From Gammaproteobacteria bacterium (GTDB lineage Bacteria; Pseudomonadota; Gammaproteobacteria; JAJPIJ01), in NCBI GenBank assembly GCA_022072255.1, contig JAJVHZ010000005.1, positions 1 to 36,884 of the forward strand: a stretch of DNA of 36,884 nucleotides, written 5' to 3'. The notes under the pieces are model-generated. The model ran no database searches. It had not been told where the DNA came from and worked only from the letters and a program-made list of their open reading frames with translations. This document shows positions 18,328 to 28,062 of the stretch, piece by piece (position 1 is the first letter of the stretch; the number at the start of each line of letters is the position of its first letter). Made by a program: the position numbers and the translations under genes.

Positions 18328-20730
18328 ATGCAATCTGCCGCCAGGACGACCGTCCCAGCGATACCCGAGAAGATCGGCCGATTCCGGCCGACGCGGGTCA
18401 TCGGCCAGGGCGGCCAGGGCGTGGTGTATCTGGCCAGGGATCCCGACCTCGACCGCCTGGTCGCGGTGAAGACCCTTACGCGCCGCTGCGCCGACCCGGG
18501 GCGCATGGTCACGGAGGCGCGTCACGCCGCCCGGCTGCAGCATCCGAACATCGTCACTCTGCTGGAGATCGGCACGCACGAGGAGTTGCCCTTTCTCGTC
18601 TACCAGTACGCCGAGGGCACGAGCCTGAAGCAGACGTTCGATGCGCGCCAGCCGATCCCGCCGGCACGCGCCATCGCGCTCATGCTCAGGATACTCGAGG
18701 GCATCGCGCACGCGCACCGCGCCGGCATCCTCCATCGCGACCTGACGCCGGGCAACATCCTCATCGACAAGGACGGCAATCCGCTCGTACTGGACTTCGG
18801 GATATCCAGCCTGGTCGGCATGTCCGCCACCGGCAGCAATGTCCTGGGCACACCCAACTACATGTCGCCGGAGAATCTCACCGGGGGTGAGGTGGGGCCG
18901 GCCGCCGACATCTTCTCGCTGGCCGTGATCCTGCACGAGATGCTCACCGGCCACCCCCTCATCGTCGCCGACAATCCGATGACGGCGATGTACAAGGTGA
19001 TGAACGAGACCTTTCTGCCGCCGTCGATGGCCAACCCCGCCGTCGACGCCCCGCTCGACGAGATCGTCATGCGCGGCCTGGAGCGGGATCCGGCGCGTCG
19101 CTACGCGAACGCGCAGGAATTCATCGAGGCGCTGAAGGGCTACGTCGATCCACAGGTAGCCCCGCGCGAGCTGGACGGCAATACCGACGGCAACAGCGCC
19201 GTGGATTTTCTCCTCCGCCGCCTGAGCCGGCGCCCGGATTTCCCGGCCATCTCCCGCCACGTCGCCGAGATCACGCAGAAGACGAGCAAGAGCGACGACA
19301 CCCACGCCAACGAACTGGCGAACGTCATACTCAAGGATTTCGCGCTGACCTCCAAGCTGCTGAAGCTCGTCAACTCCTCCGTCTACCGCCACGGCGGCGG
19401 CTCGGCCATTACGACGATAAGCCGCGCGGTCATGATCCTCGGCTTCGAGCAGGTGCGGCAGGCCGCCCTGAACCTGACCATGTTCGAGCACCTGAAGAAC
19501 GCCGAGCAGGCGCAGGACATGCGCAACTCGCTGCTGAACTCGTTCTTCAGCGCGATGGTCGCGCGCGATCTGGCGAGCGGCACCCACGGCGTCAGCGGCG
19601 AGGAGGTATTCATCGTCGCGCTCTTCCTTCGCCTCGGCAAACACCTGGCCATCTTCTATTTCCCCGAGGAGTACCGCGAGATCGAACGCCAGATCGCCAA
19701 CCGGGGCCTGAGCGAGCTGAATGCCTCCAAGGAGGTGATGGGGGCCTCCTACGTCGAGCTCGGCGCGGCCATCGCCAGGCAGTGGCAGTTGCCCGACCTT
19801 GTGATCAGGGGGATCAACTGCTCGGCATCGACCGCCGGCAGTCAGCCAAACTCACCGGCCGACCAGGCCGTGGCGATCGCCGCGTTCTCCAACGAGCTCG
19901 CCGAGGTCTTCGCCCGTGGCGGCCCCGATGTCGCCGCAAGTCTCGAGACGCTGACGTCGCGCTACAAGCGCACCCTGAAGATCAATGGCGAGGAGCTCAA
20001 GAAGGTCGTCACCGTGGGCATGGAGCGGGTGACGGAGTACGCCCGCATCCTGAACATCAACACGCGCGACAGCGCGCTCTGCGCGAGCATCAGCAGGACC
20101 ACCGGCAGACCGATGCCCGCGACGGACGCGGTGGCATCCGATAACGCGGCGAACGCAGGCGGCGCTGCAGCCACGGCGCCGAGCGCCGGGGAGAGTGACG
20201 ACGCAGCGATGAAGCGGCGGATGCTCCTCATCAACAGCATCTCCGAGATTGCGACCACGGTGATGGGCGAGTACAACCTCAACAACGTGCTGGTGATGAT
20301 TCTCGAGACCCTATACCGCGGCGTCGGCTTCTCCCGCGTGCTGATGGTCGTCAAGGACGCCAGGACGCACGGCATGCAGGCCCGCTTCGGCTTCGGCGAG
20401 GGGATCGACGAGCTGATCCCGAAGTTCCGCTATACGCTCGACGGCGGCTCCGACATATTCGTCGAGGCCGCCACCACGGGGCGGGAATTCGTGGTGGTCG
20501 ACACGGGCGCCCCCGAGTACCAACAGCGCATCCCCGCCTGGTGCCGCGGCCTGACCGCGCCCCGCGCCGTGGTGCTGCTGCCCATCGTCGTCAACAAGGC
20601 GGTCATCTCGCTCATCTACGCGGATTTCGCCACCGCCAGCACCCGCATCTCGGTGGAGGAGATCAAGCTCTTCGCCACGCTGACCAAGCAGGCCGCACTC
20701 GCGATCCACCAGAAGTCGCAGCGCAGATAG
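18328..20730 (+). CDS. Ser/Thr protein kinase fused to HDOD and GAF domains
   Basis: This cytoplasmic signalling protein is 800 residues from the ATG at 18328 (AGGA 8 nt upstream). The kinase domain occupies about residues 15-275: glycine loop GQGGQG (26-31), Lys48, catalytic loop HRDLTPGN (136-143), DFG at 156-158, and the APE-like SPEN. The usual lysine two residues after HRD Asp is Thr140, while Asp138 and Asn143 are kept. An HDOD domain follows at about 290-490 ([54 protein letters not shown]). A GAF domain sits at about 640-795. HDOD proteins scaffold signalling for motility, competence or cyclic-di-GMP pathways, so this is probably a signal integrator. Its target is not evident from the neighbours. 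Confidence 0.9.
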   Translation: MQSAARTTVPAIPEKIGRFRPTRVIGQGGQGVVYLARDPDLDRLVAVKTLTRRCADPGRMVTEARHAARLQHPNIVTLLEIGTHEELPFLVYQYAEGTSLKQTFDARQPIPPARAIALMLRILEGIAHAHRAGILHRDLTPGNILIDKDGNPLVLDFGISSLVGMSATGSNVLGTPNYMSPENLTGGEVGPAADIFSLAVILHEMLTGHPLIVADNPMTAMYKVMNETFLPPSMANPAVDAPLDEIVMRGLERDPARRYANAQEFIEALKGYVDPQVAPRELDGNTDGNSAVDFLLRRLSRRPDFPAISRHVAEITQKTSKSDDTHANELANVILKDFALTSKLLKLVNSSVYRHGGGSAITTISRAVMILGFEQVRQAALNLTMFEHLKNAEQAQDMRNSLLNSFFSAMVARDLASGTHGVSGEEVFIVALFLRLGKHLAIFYFPEEYREIERQIANRGLSELNASKEVMGASYVELGAAIARQWQLPDLVIRGINCSASTAGSQPNSPADQAVAIAAFSNELAEVFARGGPDVAASLETLTSRYKRTLKINGEELKKVVTVGMERVTEYARILNINTRDSALCASISRTTGRPMPATDAVASDNAANAGGAAATAPSAGESDDAAMKRRMLLINSISEIATTVMGEYNLNNVLVMILETLYRGVGFSRVLMVVKDARTHGMQARFGFGEGIDELIPKFRYTLDGGSDIFVEAATTGREFVVVDTGAPEYQQRIPAWCRGLTAPRAVVLLPIVVNKAVISLIYADFATASTRISVEEIKLFATLTKQAALAIHQKSQRR

Positions 20731-20756
20731 CATCGCCGCCCGCGCCGTGGGGCCTG

Positions 20757-20762
20757 TATAAT
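20757..20762 (+). promoter_or_regulatory. Consensus -10 box of a likely smpB promoter
   Basis: A perfect TATAAT at 20757-20762 lies 27 bp after the kinase stop and 33 bp before the smpB ATG. It gives a short leader. No -35 match is present at 16-18 nt, so an activator or weak promoter is possible. Confidence 0.5.
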
Positions 20763-20795
20763 TGCGGCCCCTCCCGCGAACCACCTTGCGTTGTG

Positions 20796-21269
20796 ATGGC
20801 CAGGAAAGAGGAAAAAGCCCCCAGCAGCACCATTGCCCTGAACAAGAAGGGCAAGCACGATTACTTCATCGAGGACCGCTACGAGGCGGGGATTGCGCTG
20901 GAGGGCTGGGAGGTGAAGAGCCTGCGCGCCGGCCGCGTGCAGCTGCGCGATTCCTACGTCATCATCAAGGGCGGCGAGGCCTATCTGTTCGGTGCGCTCA
21001 TCACGCCGCTGCCCACGGCCTCCACCCACATCACGCCGGACCCGCAGCGCACGCGCAAGCTGCTGCTGCATCGGCAGGAGCTCAGCCGCCTGATCGGCGC
21101 CGTCGAGCGCCGGGGCTACACGCTCATCGTCACCGCGCTGTACTGGAAGAAGGGTCGGGCCAAGGCGGAGATAGCGCTGGCCAAGGGCAAGCAGGAGCAC
21201 GACAAGCGCGCCACCATCAAGGAGCGTGACTGGCAGCGCGAACAGCGCCGCCTGCTCAAGCACGGCTGA
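20796..21269 (+). CDS. smpB: SsrA-binding protein SmpB
   Basis: This 157-residue partner of tmRNA in trans-translation binds the tRNA-like domain and delivers it to stalled ribosomes. The oligonucleotide-binding fold is clear: [40 protein letters not shown], with [27 protein letters not shown] near the end. The basic C-terminal helix that enters the decoding centre ends [13 protein letters not shown]. The start is the ATG at 20796 with an adjacent in-frame GTG at 20793. ssrA follows 217 bp downstream on the same strand. Confidence 0.97.
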   Translation: MARKEEKAPSSTIALNKKGKHDYFIEDRYEAGIALEGWEVKSLRAGRVQLRDSYVIIKGGEAYLFGALITPLPTASTHITPDPQRTRKLLLHRQELSRLIGAVERRGYTLIVTALYWKKGRAKAEIALAKGKQEHDKRATIKERDWQREQRRLLKHG

Positions 21270-21578
21270 CCGCGCATACGCCCCACCGCCCTGCCAACCC
21301 CGGTGCGGGCCGCCCCGGGGGTCCGGCGCTGGCGACGCCAGCGGCTGGCCCGGCGATCTCGCACTGCCAGCCCGGCTGGGCCGCGCTGGCGACACAGTCC
21401 CGGGTGCAGGGGTGCTCGGGGCCGCGAAGTCGCCCACGACCGCCCGCAACTTTGTTACAGTAGCGCTGTCTGACGTTTCAGTTCCCGGGGGCGACCTGGC
21501 TTCGACGCGGGTTTGAAACCTCAAGGGGCATGCCGAGGGGCAGAGCACCTCGTAAATCCAACTGCAAAATACATAGTT

Positions 21579-21611
21579 GCCAACGACGACAACTACGCCT
21601 TAGCCGCTTAA
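21579..21611 (+). other. tmRNA proteolysis-tag reading frame (ANDDNYALAA)
   Basis: The resume codon GCC at 21579 opens a ten-codon frame ANDDNYALAA with stop TAA at 21609-21611. With the alanine carried by the tmRNA, the added tag is A-ANDDNYALAA. The Escherichia coli tag is A-ANDENYALAA, so only one residue differs and the ALAA degron for ClpXP is kept. Confidence 0.95.
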
Positions 21612-21821
21612 GCCGGCTAACCTTCGACCCGGTCGTGCTTGTGCGCTGGACTCGAAGGTCATCCACACAAGATCGTGACGAGGCACGCCTGGGGCCGAAC
21701 TCACCAAAGCAGTACAGGATCGCCACGTGGTCCCCCTGCCGCTCGGAGGCGCGTGGTCAAATCAAAGAGACGGCTACGCATGTAGAACCTTAGGCGTATG
21801 GCTTGCGGACGCGGGTTCGAT

Positions 21822-21838
21822 TCCCGCCGCCTCCACCA
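21822..21838 (+). repeat. Left attachment-site copy at the ssrA 3' end (attL candidate)
   Basis: The last 17 bases of ssrA read TCCCGCCGCCTCCACCA. A copy with one mismatch occurs at 30112-30128 in the same orientation, where the base composition returns to that of the core. tmRNA 3' ends are classic integration targets of tyrosine recombinases. Confidence 0.6.
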
Positions 21839-21844
21839 ATCCGC

Positions 21845-21870
21845 TGGTCTGGGGAGACCTCCCCAGACCA
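21845..21870. repeat. Perfect 11-bp hairpin just after ssrA
   Basis: TGGTCTGGGGA (21845-21855) and TCCCCAGACCA (21860-21870) pair perfectly around a GACC loop. It begins 7 nt after the ssrA 3' end. No T-tract follows on the plus strand, so it is a poor intrinsic terminator. It may still end ssrA transcription or help 3' processing, or it may belong to the island end. The remaining DNA up to 22188 holds no gene I can support. Confidence 0.6.
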
Positions 21871-22188
21871 CGCCAGTTTCACTGTCATCAAAGGCTTGGC
21901 ACCAAACCGGTGCATCCTAGGCTACAGACCGCGTCGGTTCATTCTGAACGTTGGTTGGCCGCAACGGCCTCGCAGCGCGGGCCTACCGCATCGCTTTTGC
22001 CGTGCCCGAAGGCCTCATCAGCGACTGTTTGGCGTGGCGGCAACGTCCTCCCGGCGAAGATTGGCGCCGATGCTTCGGGTCCTTTCCGACAATCGAATGC
22101 GGCTGGACGTATGTGAGAGAATCAACTGTTGCAGGAACTGCAGGGCGGTCGAGCTTTTCACTCGCAGACGCGAACGGGCGGCAGACCG

Positions 22189-22219
22189 AAAAGGCGGCCT
22201 GGAATACCTCCAGGCCGCC
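22189..22219 (-). terminator. Rho-independent terminator of the exported-protein operon
   Basis: GGCGGCCTGGA (22193-22203) and TCCAGGCCGCC (22209-22219) form a perfect 11-bp stem with a 5-nt loop. On the minus strand it is followed by TTTT (22192-22189). It lies 26 bp after the stop of the 516-residue exported protein, so it ends the cupin/exported-protein transcript. Confidence 0.85.
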
Positions 22220-22245
22220 AATAGCCAATACATGCGAACAAGATG

Positions 22246-23796
22246 CTAGTTCTGACTCGCCGTCGACATAATTGGTTTGCAGGAGGTTCCCGCCGGTGTC
22301 ATGCCGCTGCTGGAACGCATGACCGGTGAGGCCGGGGACGATACGTACGACACCGGAGCACGGACTGTCGGATAGTGCATAGTCAAGTAGTCAGGAACAT
22401 ACCGAGCGTCTGGGTTCTTTACGCCGCGCTTGACGAGGTATGGATCTGTGAAGGTACCGTAGTTTCCAGGCTGTACATGGTAGCTCACGTCCTTGGTTCC
22501 TTTGCCCGCATTCGCCAGATATTTCCCTGCGTCATTCCAATTGTTGCCATCTAGGTTGGCGTAGAATTTGATGTCCACAAGGACCCCATCGCACAAAGGC
22601 GTGATTTCCTCGTATTGTGTCGGCCACGCCGACCCTCCGGAGGTATCCGGATACCGGCCCCAGTCTCCACCCTTGAGCGGGCACGCACCACCACCACCAT
22701 ACGACGCACGGTCAGGATGGTGTACGCCATACAGTGGCGTCCCGATGACTCGCTCGAGCTTGGGGCCTTGCGTCGTGGCGATATTAAACCTGGGTCTCTG
22801 TGTCACGATTGTCTTTAGCTTGTGCAGCCCACGTTCCCTGAGTGACTGATAGTACTCACCGTAAGGTCGTACGTATCTCAAATCATTGTTGTCCTCGTTA
22901 TCGTATACCGCGAGCACGAACAGATAAGGATGATTGAAGAACGGCCGTTCCACAAGATAGTACTCTGCTTTCGTCTTGCGAGTATCGATCGGTTGCCAAT
23001 CAAGGTACGACGAGTCATGCCCCTTCTTTCCGACATTGATCCAGCTACGTGCGTCTGGGAAATGATCAAGACGGAGAACCTTGGTGTAATTTTCCTTGAT
23101 ATCGAGTCCGGCGCGCTTCCCAAGAGGGCCGACCTTGTTTGCTCCAGGCTGATCGAACGCAAACGTCATCGCCTCCACCGCGTGCGGATAATCATTCTCC
23201 GACATGGTGCAGTAGAAGCTCGGCAGCTCGATAGGTGCGTGCCGAACGTATTTGCCCCCGTACTTCGCATGGGTAATCGGCAAATCGATGTAGTTCAACT
23301 TCCCGTCCGAGACCCTCTGATCAGGATACCGATAGAAAGCCCAGTCCTCGGGACGGTCATAACTGCTGTAGCTCGACTTGATAATCGCCAAGTTGGCCGG
23401 ATCACTGAGGTCGGCGCCCTCGGGAAGGGCAGGCTGGCCGCTCTTCAGATACTCGCGAATGGTGCCGGCCTCCTGCATGCGCCACAATCCATGCTTGCCT
23501 TCTCCGATCATCGTGAAGACCTGCTCGACCACGTTGACGAAGCGATACGTGTAATTCGTCTGCATGTAGCCAACGTAGAATGGCAGATGTGGTATCAGCG
23601 AATGCGTCGTTTTGGGCCGTCCACTGGCGCCCATCATCTTTTCTTGCTCGGGTGGAATGATCTGATCGGCCGTGTAGAAGAACGGATCCGTGTTGATCAG
23701 GTCAGATTTTGGATCGGCAGCATGGACATTGCCTGCCGCGAGGTACAGGGCCGCACACACCGCGCCCGACAGTTCGGATAGCTTAATTTTGGTCAT
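22246..23796 (-). CDS. Exported protein of unknown family, 516 residues
   Basis: I do not recognise this family. An export signal is clear: KIK n-region, hydrophobic core, and cleavage after VHA (about residue 26). The mature protein is rich in Tyr, Pro, Asp, Gly and His, with no membrane helix. Notable parts are HSLIPHLPFYVGY (65-77), ITHAKYGGKYVRHAPIELPS (175-194) and YGVHHPD (356-362). Four cysteines lie at 196, 372, 402 and 506. There is no CxxCH haem motif, no twin-arginine signal, and no molybdopterin or copper-oxidase signature. The last 40 residues after YLTMHYP turn into Ser/Pro/Thr-rich sequence and may be frame-shifted. The gene follows the cupin gene by 66 bp on the same strand and ends at a strong terminator. 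It is probably a TorR-type regulator target because of its position. Substrate and activity are unknown. Confidence 0.8.
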   Translation of the reverse strand: MTKIKLSELSGAVCAALYLAAGNVHAADPKSDLINTDPFFYTADQIIPPEQEKMMGASGRPKTTHSLIPHLPFYVGYMQTNYTYRFVNVVEQVFTMIGEGKHGLWRMQEAGTIREYLKSGQPALPEGADLSDPANLAIIKSSYSSYDRPEDWAFYRYPDQRVSDGKLNYIDLPITHAKYGGKYVRHAPIELPSFYCTMSENDYPHAVEAMTFAFDQPGANKVGPLGKRAGLDIKENYTKVLRLDHFPDARSWINVGKKGHDSSYLDWQPIDTRKTKAEYYLVERPFFNHPYLFVLAVYDNEDNNDLRYVRPYGEYYQSLRERGLHKLKTIVTQRPRFNIATTQGPKLERVIGTPLYGVHHPDRASYGGGGACPLKGGDWGRYPDTSGGSAWPTQYEEITPLCDGVLVDIKFYANLDGNNWNDAGKYLANAGKGTKDVSYHVQPGNYGTFTDPYLVKRGVKNPDARYVPDYLTMHYPTVRAPVSYVSSPASPVMRSSSGMTPAGTSCKPIMSTASQN

Positions 23797-23862
23797 GTCT
23801 CATTCCTCCACTCCAGACACTACTGAGTGTTCGTGGTCTACATGTTTGATTTGGTGCGCCGC

Positions 23863-24288
23863 TTAAGCGCCGCCCATTTCGCGGTTGCCGCAGATGAATC
23901 CCAGTCCGCTGTCGTTCGATGAGAACTCGATTGTTGCGCCCTTCGGAAAGTACAGCACATCGCCGGCGTCGGCCGTGACAGTTGTTTCGCCATCGGACAC
24001 CGTAATAGATCCATCGAGTATGATCTTCGCCTCGTCATAGTCATACGTGTACGTCAGGTGCTTGCCTTTCTCCATTCTGAAAAGACCACAGGTGATGGGC
24101 GCAGTCTTGTCGGAATTGCCCACAAGGTCCCGGAGAAACGCATTGGTACCTTCCACATTCATCGATGGGAGTTCGAGTTTGCTCGCCCCGTCTATGTACT
24201 GCAGTTTGATTTCGGCTGCTCTTGCCACCGAGATACTGGCTGCCGACACGAGCGTCGCACTAACCACAATCAGGACTGACGTCTTCAT
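23863..24288 (-). CDS. Small exported cupin protein (EutQ-like fold)
   Basis: This encodes 141 residues with a signal peptide ending near VARA|AE (about residue 25). The cupin core shows motif 1 as GKHLTYTYDYDEAKIILDGSITV (about 75-97) and motif 2 as GDVLYFPKGATIEFS (about 109-123). Only one of the canonical metal-binding histidines is kept (His77), so classic 3-His metal binding is unlikely. It resembles the EutQ/ureidoglycine-type cupins that act in small-molecule metabolism. It is first in the operon with the 516-residue exported protein. It is divergent from the torR-like gene with 151 bp between, which marks it as a likely target of that regulator. Confidence 0.8.
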   Translation of the reverse strand: MKTSVLIVVSATLVSAASISVARAAEIKLQYIDGASKLELPSMNVEGTNAFLRDLVGNSDKTAPITCGLFRMEKGKHLTYTYDYDEAKIILDGSITVSDGETTVTADAGDVLYFPKGATIEFSSNDSGLGFICGNREMGGA

Positions 24289-24410
24289 GGTAATGGCCTC
24301 TCCTCTGGTACATGTGGGTCGATTTCGAAACGTGGTTGCACCTCACCGCCAAGAATGTATCGTCGCGATGTAAATGCGTTGTGGTATTCCGCTAGAAGAT
24401 GTGGCACGAT

Positions 24411-24430
24411 TTGTTAAAAGTTGTTAAAGG
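24411..24430 (+). repeat. Tandem decamer repeat, candidate TorR-like operator
   Basis: TTGTTAAAAG (24411-24420) is followed immediately by TTGTTAAAGG (24421-24430), a 9/10 direct repeat at one helical turn. OmpR-family regulators, including TorR, bind tandem decamers. The second copy includes the AAAGG ribosome-binding sequence of the torR-like gene, so binding would block transcription or translation there. No sequence identity to the Escherichia coli tor box is claimed. Confidence 0.5.
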
Positions 24431-24439
24431 ACTCCCGTC

Positions 24440-25150
24440 ATGAGGCAACTGCCTCCGCATATCGTCATCGTCGAAGACGATCCCACGACGAGGACCAAGC
24501 TGGCCGCCTATTTCAAGGTCGAAGGCTATCGTGTTAGCACGGCAGAGAGCGGCGCTGCCATGCGCATCGTTCTCGCGGATCAGCCGGCGGACCTCCTGAT
24601 GATCGACATCAATCTGCCTGGAGAGGATGGACTTCGTCTTACTCGAGAGCAGCGCGAACGCTCAGAGGTGGGAATAATTCTGGTTACCGGTCGTACCGAT
24701 GTCGTGGACCGAATCGTCGGGCTGGAGATGGGCGCCGATGATTATGTGACAAAGCCCTTCGATCAACGGGAGCTGCTCGCGCGCGTCAGGAATCTTATTC
24801 GCCGAGTGCAGATGAGCCGCGTCGATTTCGCGTCGCACCGCGCGCGGAGGTTCCTCGACTGGACTCTTGATCTGACTCACAGGACATTGAAGGGAAAAGA
24901 CGGTAGGTTCGTCGATCTCACTCGTGCGGAGTTCGCTGCACTTGCATTGCTTTCCGGACATCCAGGGCAAGTAATGTCGCGCGAACGCATCTTGCGCGAA
25001 ATAGCGCATCGCGACTGGGATCCGTCCGATCGAACAGTCGATGTCGTAATCCGCCGCTTGCGGCAGAAACTCGGTGATGATTCGCGCCATCCCCGAATCA
25101 TCGTCACTTCCCACGGCGAAGGCTATCTATTCGTCGCCACCCTGAGGTGA
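24440..25150 (+). CDS. torR: TorR-like response regulator (OmpR family)
   Basis: This encodes 236 residues. The receiver domain (1-120) has the acidic pair in IVEDDP (Asp13/14), the phosphoacceptor Asp56 in [13 protein letters not shown], Thr83 and Lys105. The winged-helix effector (about 135-232) shows [26 protein letters not shown] and [18 protein letters not shown], the OmpR/TorR pattern. AAAGG lies 9 nt upstream of the ATG. The gene is divergent from the cupin operon and converges on torS, overlapping it by 24 bp at the 3' ends. The symbol marks homology. TMAO control is not shown, since no torCAD genes are present. Confidence 0.88.
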   Translation: MRQLPPHIVIVEDDPTTRTKLAAYFKVEGYRVSTAESGAAMRIVLADQPADLLMIDINLPGEDGLRLTREQRERSEVGIILVTGRTDVVDRIVGLEMGADDYVTKPFDQRELLARVRNLIRRVQMSRVDFASHRARRFLDWTLDLTHRTLKGKDGRFVDLTRAEFAALALLSGHPGQVMSRERILREIAHRDWDPSDRTVDVVIRRLRQKLGDDSRHPRIIVTSHGEGYLFVATLR

Positions 25151-27994
25151 GGCCATGACCTCAGATCTCGCCTCCGCAATCGCGGCACGGTATTGACTCT
25201 CACACCGTGCAATCAACTCCCGCACCATGCTTTCCTCGTGTTCTTTTGCTGCGCGTTCGAGCGCCTCGGCGGCATACAGAAGCGCATTGAAACCGACGGA
25301 CGCCGCAGTGCTCCGTGTTGCGTGCGCGAGATTGACCAGCTCTGCGAAGTCTCCGTTATCCAGCGCCGTCCGCATGGCGCTCAGCCTTGGCGGGAGGGTT
25401 TCCTCGACGGTTTCCAGCAGCAGTTGAGTCGTCTCAGGTCCTAACGCGCAGAGGTCTTTGCGAAAACTCTCACGATCAAGATTCACGGGCAGCACCGTTC
25501 GTATTGCATTACATAGACTCTCCGGTGTCATCGGTTTGCTGACAAAGGCGTCCATACCGGACGACAGATAGTGCTCCACCTCAGCCGTGAACACGTGGGC
25601 CGACATCGCGACGATTGGCAACGGGCAATATACCGCTTCGCGAATCTTATGAGCCGCCGTGATACCGTCCATTCCAGGAAGGCCAATGTCTAGGAAGATA
25701 AGATCCGGAAGCCATCGCCGGGCCAATGCAACCGCCTCGTAGCCGTCAGCGGCCGTGCTCACCGTGTGCCCTAGGCGTTCGAGGAAGGTGCCAACGACAA
25801 TTCTCGTCGCCTCGTCATCCTCGACAACCAGCACCCGAAGAGACCGGCCTACCGTACCTGTCGCGCCCGCCGGCGATTTCGTCATCGCCGCAGGCACAGT
25901 CGTCTTCCGCAAGGAAATGGTAAACGCGAACGCGCTGCCCTCGCCGGGTCGCGACGTCGCGGATATCTGTCCGCCCAAGGCTTGAACGATTCTCCTCGAG
26001 ATCGCCAGCCCAAGCCCGCTGCCGCCAACTCGTCGCGTGATCGACGTCTCGACCTGCGAGAACGGCTCAAACAGGCGGTGCTGCTCGGATTCCGGGATAC
26101 CAATTCCCGTGTCCCTAACGACGATGACCACAGCCTGGTCTTCCCCGTCATCCGCAACGAGCTTGGCCGAAACGTCAATATGTCCATTGTCCGTGAACTT
26201 GATCGAATTGTTGACCAGATTGAATACAACCTGCCCTAGTTTGCCGGGATCGCCGCGGTGATGTTCCGCAAGTTTGCCGTCATACCACAACGCAACCACG
26301 AGATCTTTACATTCCGCCGATGGTCGCATGAGTTCGACAATACCTGTCAGAACCTCGCGCAGGCTGAAGTCGATACTCTCGATCTCTAACTTTCCGGACT
26401 CAATCTTTGAGTAATCGAGAATGCTGTTAAGAATACTGAGCAACGCTTCCCCCGATCTCGTCGCAATGGATAACTGCTCGCGTTGTTCCGTGCCCAGAGG
26501 TCCGTCATTCAGTATGCGAAGCATTCCGAGTATGCCGGTCATCGGCGTACGAATCTCGTGACTCATTGTAGCCAGGAAGTCCGATTTTGCTCGCGTCGCG
26601 ACCTCGGCCCTTTCCCGTTCCGCCGCGTGCCGTGTAACCTCCTGCTGCAGCTGCGCAGTGCGCTCGTTGACAAGCTCCTGCAAATGTTCACGATGCAGTC
26701 GCAGTTCCTGTGTGTCGCGCTCCCGCTCTGCTTCCAGGACACGGCGTCGCTGCGATTCGTCTCGAAAGGCAATCACGGCATTGGACAGTGCCCGCAATTC
26801 CCGGATCCCCTCTTCCTGCACTTCCACGCCGAGATCGCCACTCGTGAGACGCTGCATCGCGTTGGTCAGTTGCGTCAGTCGCCGCACTACGCTGCGTTCG
26901 ACATAGAACCAGACTATGAGCACCGACAGCCCTACAGCCACCGCCGCGGAAATTACCAATACGTATAGACCGGCATCGACCGCGCGCTCAGCCAGTGTGG
27001 CCGTGGATCTCGCGAACGCCTCGGATTTCCGCAGCATTTCCTCCGCGATGCGGTTCATGTTCGCTGATAATTCCCGATTACCCGCGGCAACTTCATCGAA
27101 CTCCCTATTGAGCGCGATTAAGCGCATGCGCTCAGGGAATGGCGGATGATTCCTTGATGATGAAGGTTTGGGCGTCTGTAGCACCGCAAGAAACGTTGCG
27201 GCCTGCTGACGACGGGCAGGGTCCTGAATGCTGGCGATGCGCCGCCGGACTACGCGGAGATGGTCCTGATAGCTGTCGGCAATTTCTTTGACTTCCTCGA
27301 TATCATCGGCGCGCGTCAATCGATGAATGAGCAGCGCTAGTTGAGAGCTTCGAAAGCGCAGTTCGGACATCCGATCGAGAAGGTAGATGTCGTCTTCAAT
27401 CAGACGATCCAGGGCACCGTAAACCTGTTCGCGATCACTGGCGCTATCGACAATCTCGTAGAGGCTGGATACAACGGCGGAGGTCGTCGCCCTCGCGTTA
27501 GACACCAGTGTTTCTGAAAGATCGAAGATCGCGGTGGCCGCCGCGATCGCACGTTCGGCGTGTTGGGTAAATTTCACCTGCAACTGGATTCGCTCTTCAA
27601 CGAGGCGATTTTGAGCTGACAGATTGGATACCAAGGCATCGACGGTATTGGCTACGTTGTCGACCAGATCAGGATCCACAGATGAGAACGCTACTTCATT
27701 GACCGACTTGCGAATCTCGCTCGTGAGCACCTGCAGGTCCGCCTCCAGGCCGGCGCGTGTGCTCTCGTCCGCGGCAGAGCTCCATCGCGGTGCGGCGGCG
27801 ACAAGCCGCGCGGTTGCCTCAGCGATGTGCTGTGTGGCGGCCACCGCCGGCAGCGCCTTTTGAGTGATCAGCGACTGTGCCTGAGATACCTCGCGAAAGA
27901 TGATCCACCCCGCGATGCCGGAAGACAGTGACAGGCCCGCAACGCCAAGAAATGCCACGAACAGTCTTGCACCGATGCCGATCCGGGAGAACAT
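25127..27994 (-). CDS. torS: TorS-like hybrid sensor histidine kinase
   Basis: This inner-membrane sensor of 955 residues has the full TorS order. TM1 is at about 10-32, followed by a large helical periplasmic sensor (33-340) and TM2 at about 342-364. HAMP and coiled coil occupy about 365-465. The kinase core has His479 in [10 protein letters not shown], the N-box [10 protein letters not shown] and GIGIPESEQ. The receiver has Asp769 in [13 protein letters not shown]. An HPt domain has His891 in [13 protein letters not shown]. The phosphorelay His-Asp-His-Asp would end on the TorR-like regulator. It is divergent from the torT-like gene (68 bp). Its 3' end overlaps that of torR. Confidence 0.9.
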   Translation of the reverse strand: MFSRIGIGARLFVAFLGVAGLSLSSGIAGWIIFREVSQAQSLITQKALPAVAATQHIAEATARLVAAAPRWSSAADESTRAGLEADLQVLTSEIRKSVNEVAFSSVDPDLVDNVANTVDALVSNLSAQNRLVEERIQLQVKFTQHAERAIAAATAIFDLSETLVSNARATTSAVVSSLYEIVDSASDREQVYGALDRLIEDDIYLLDRMSELRFRSSQLALLIHRLTRADDIEEVKEIADSYQDHLRVVRRRIASIQDPARRQQAATFLAVLQTPKPSSSRNHPPFPERMRLIALNREFDEVAAGNRELSANMNRIAEEMLRKSEAFARSTATLAERAVDAGLYVLVISAAVAVGLSVLIVWFYVERSVVRRLTQLTNAMQRLTSGDLGVEVQEEGIRELRALSNAVIAFRDESQRRRVLEAERERDTQELRLHREHLQELVNERTAQLQQEVTRHAAERERAEVATRAKSDFLATMSHEIRTPMTGILGMLRILNDGPLGTEQREQLSIATRSGEALLSILNSILDYSKIESGKLEIESIDFSLREVLTGIVELMRPSAECKDLVVALWYDGKLAEHHRGDPGKLGQVVFNLVNNSIKFTDNGHIDVSAKLVADDGEDQAVVIVVRDTGIGIPESEQHRLFEPFSQVETSITRRVGGSGLGLAISRRIVQALGGQISATSRPGEGSAFAFTISLRKTTVPAAMTKSPAGATGTVGRSLRVLVVEDDEATRIVVGTFLERLGHTVSTAADGYEAVALARRWLPDLIFLDIGLPGMDGITAAHKIREAVYCPLPIVAMSAHVFTAEVEHYLSSGMDAFVSKPMTPESLCNAIRTVLPVNLDRESFRKDLCALGPETTQLLLETVEETLPPRLSAMRTALDNGDFAELVNLAHATRSTAASVGFNALLYAAEALERAAKEHEESMVRELIARCESQYRAAIAEARSEVMASPQGGDE

Positions 27995-28062
27995 TGCTGT
28001 ACCCTATACGCGTAGGCCGATAGGTTGATGATACATCCAGACAGGAGGGCCGAACGAGGCAT

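Larger units (their letters stand above)
21487..21838 (+). ncRNA. ssrA: Transfer-messenger RNA (tmRNA)
   Basis: This is a one-piece tmRNA of about 352 nt that rescues stalled ribosomes with SmpB. The 5' end GGGGGCG (21487-21493) pairs with CGCCTCC before the encoded ACCA at the 3' end, with one G-U pair, forming the acceptor stem. The T-arm GGTTCGATTCC lies at 21814-21824. The tag reading frame sits at 21579-21611. Pseudoknot-forming GC segments lie before and after it. The 3' end is also the inferred attachment site of the adjoining genomic island. Confidence 0.97.

Noticed and set aside
20541-20795. Upstream extension of the smpB frame
   Set aside because: It lies inside the kinase gene in another frame; the ATG at 20796 matches the SmpB family start.
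21270-21486. Inverted repeat CGCTGGC/GCCAGCG at 21327-21343 as an smpB terminator
   Set aside because: The stem is short, no T-tract follows on either strand, and similar GC-rich repeats occur nearby by composition.
22246-23796. Thiocyanate dehydrogenase or TMAO reductase as the identity of the exported 516-residue protein
   Set aside because: No molybdopterin signature, twin-arginine signal, beta-propeller repeat pattern or copper-histidine set can be seen; naming it would be guessing.
24402-24420. TGGCACG resembling the -24 element of a sigma-54 promoter upstream of the torR-like gene
   Set aside because: The matching -12 element (TTGCA) is absent at the required spacing; the sequence there is GTTAA.
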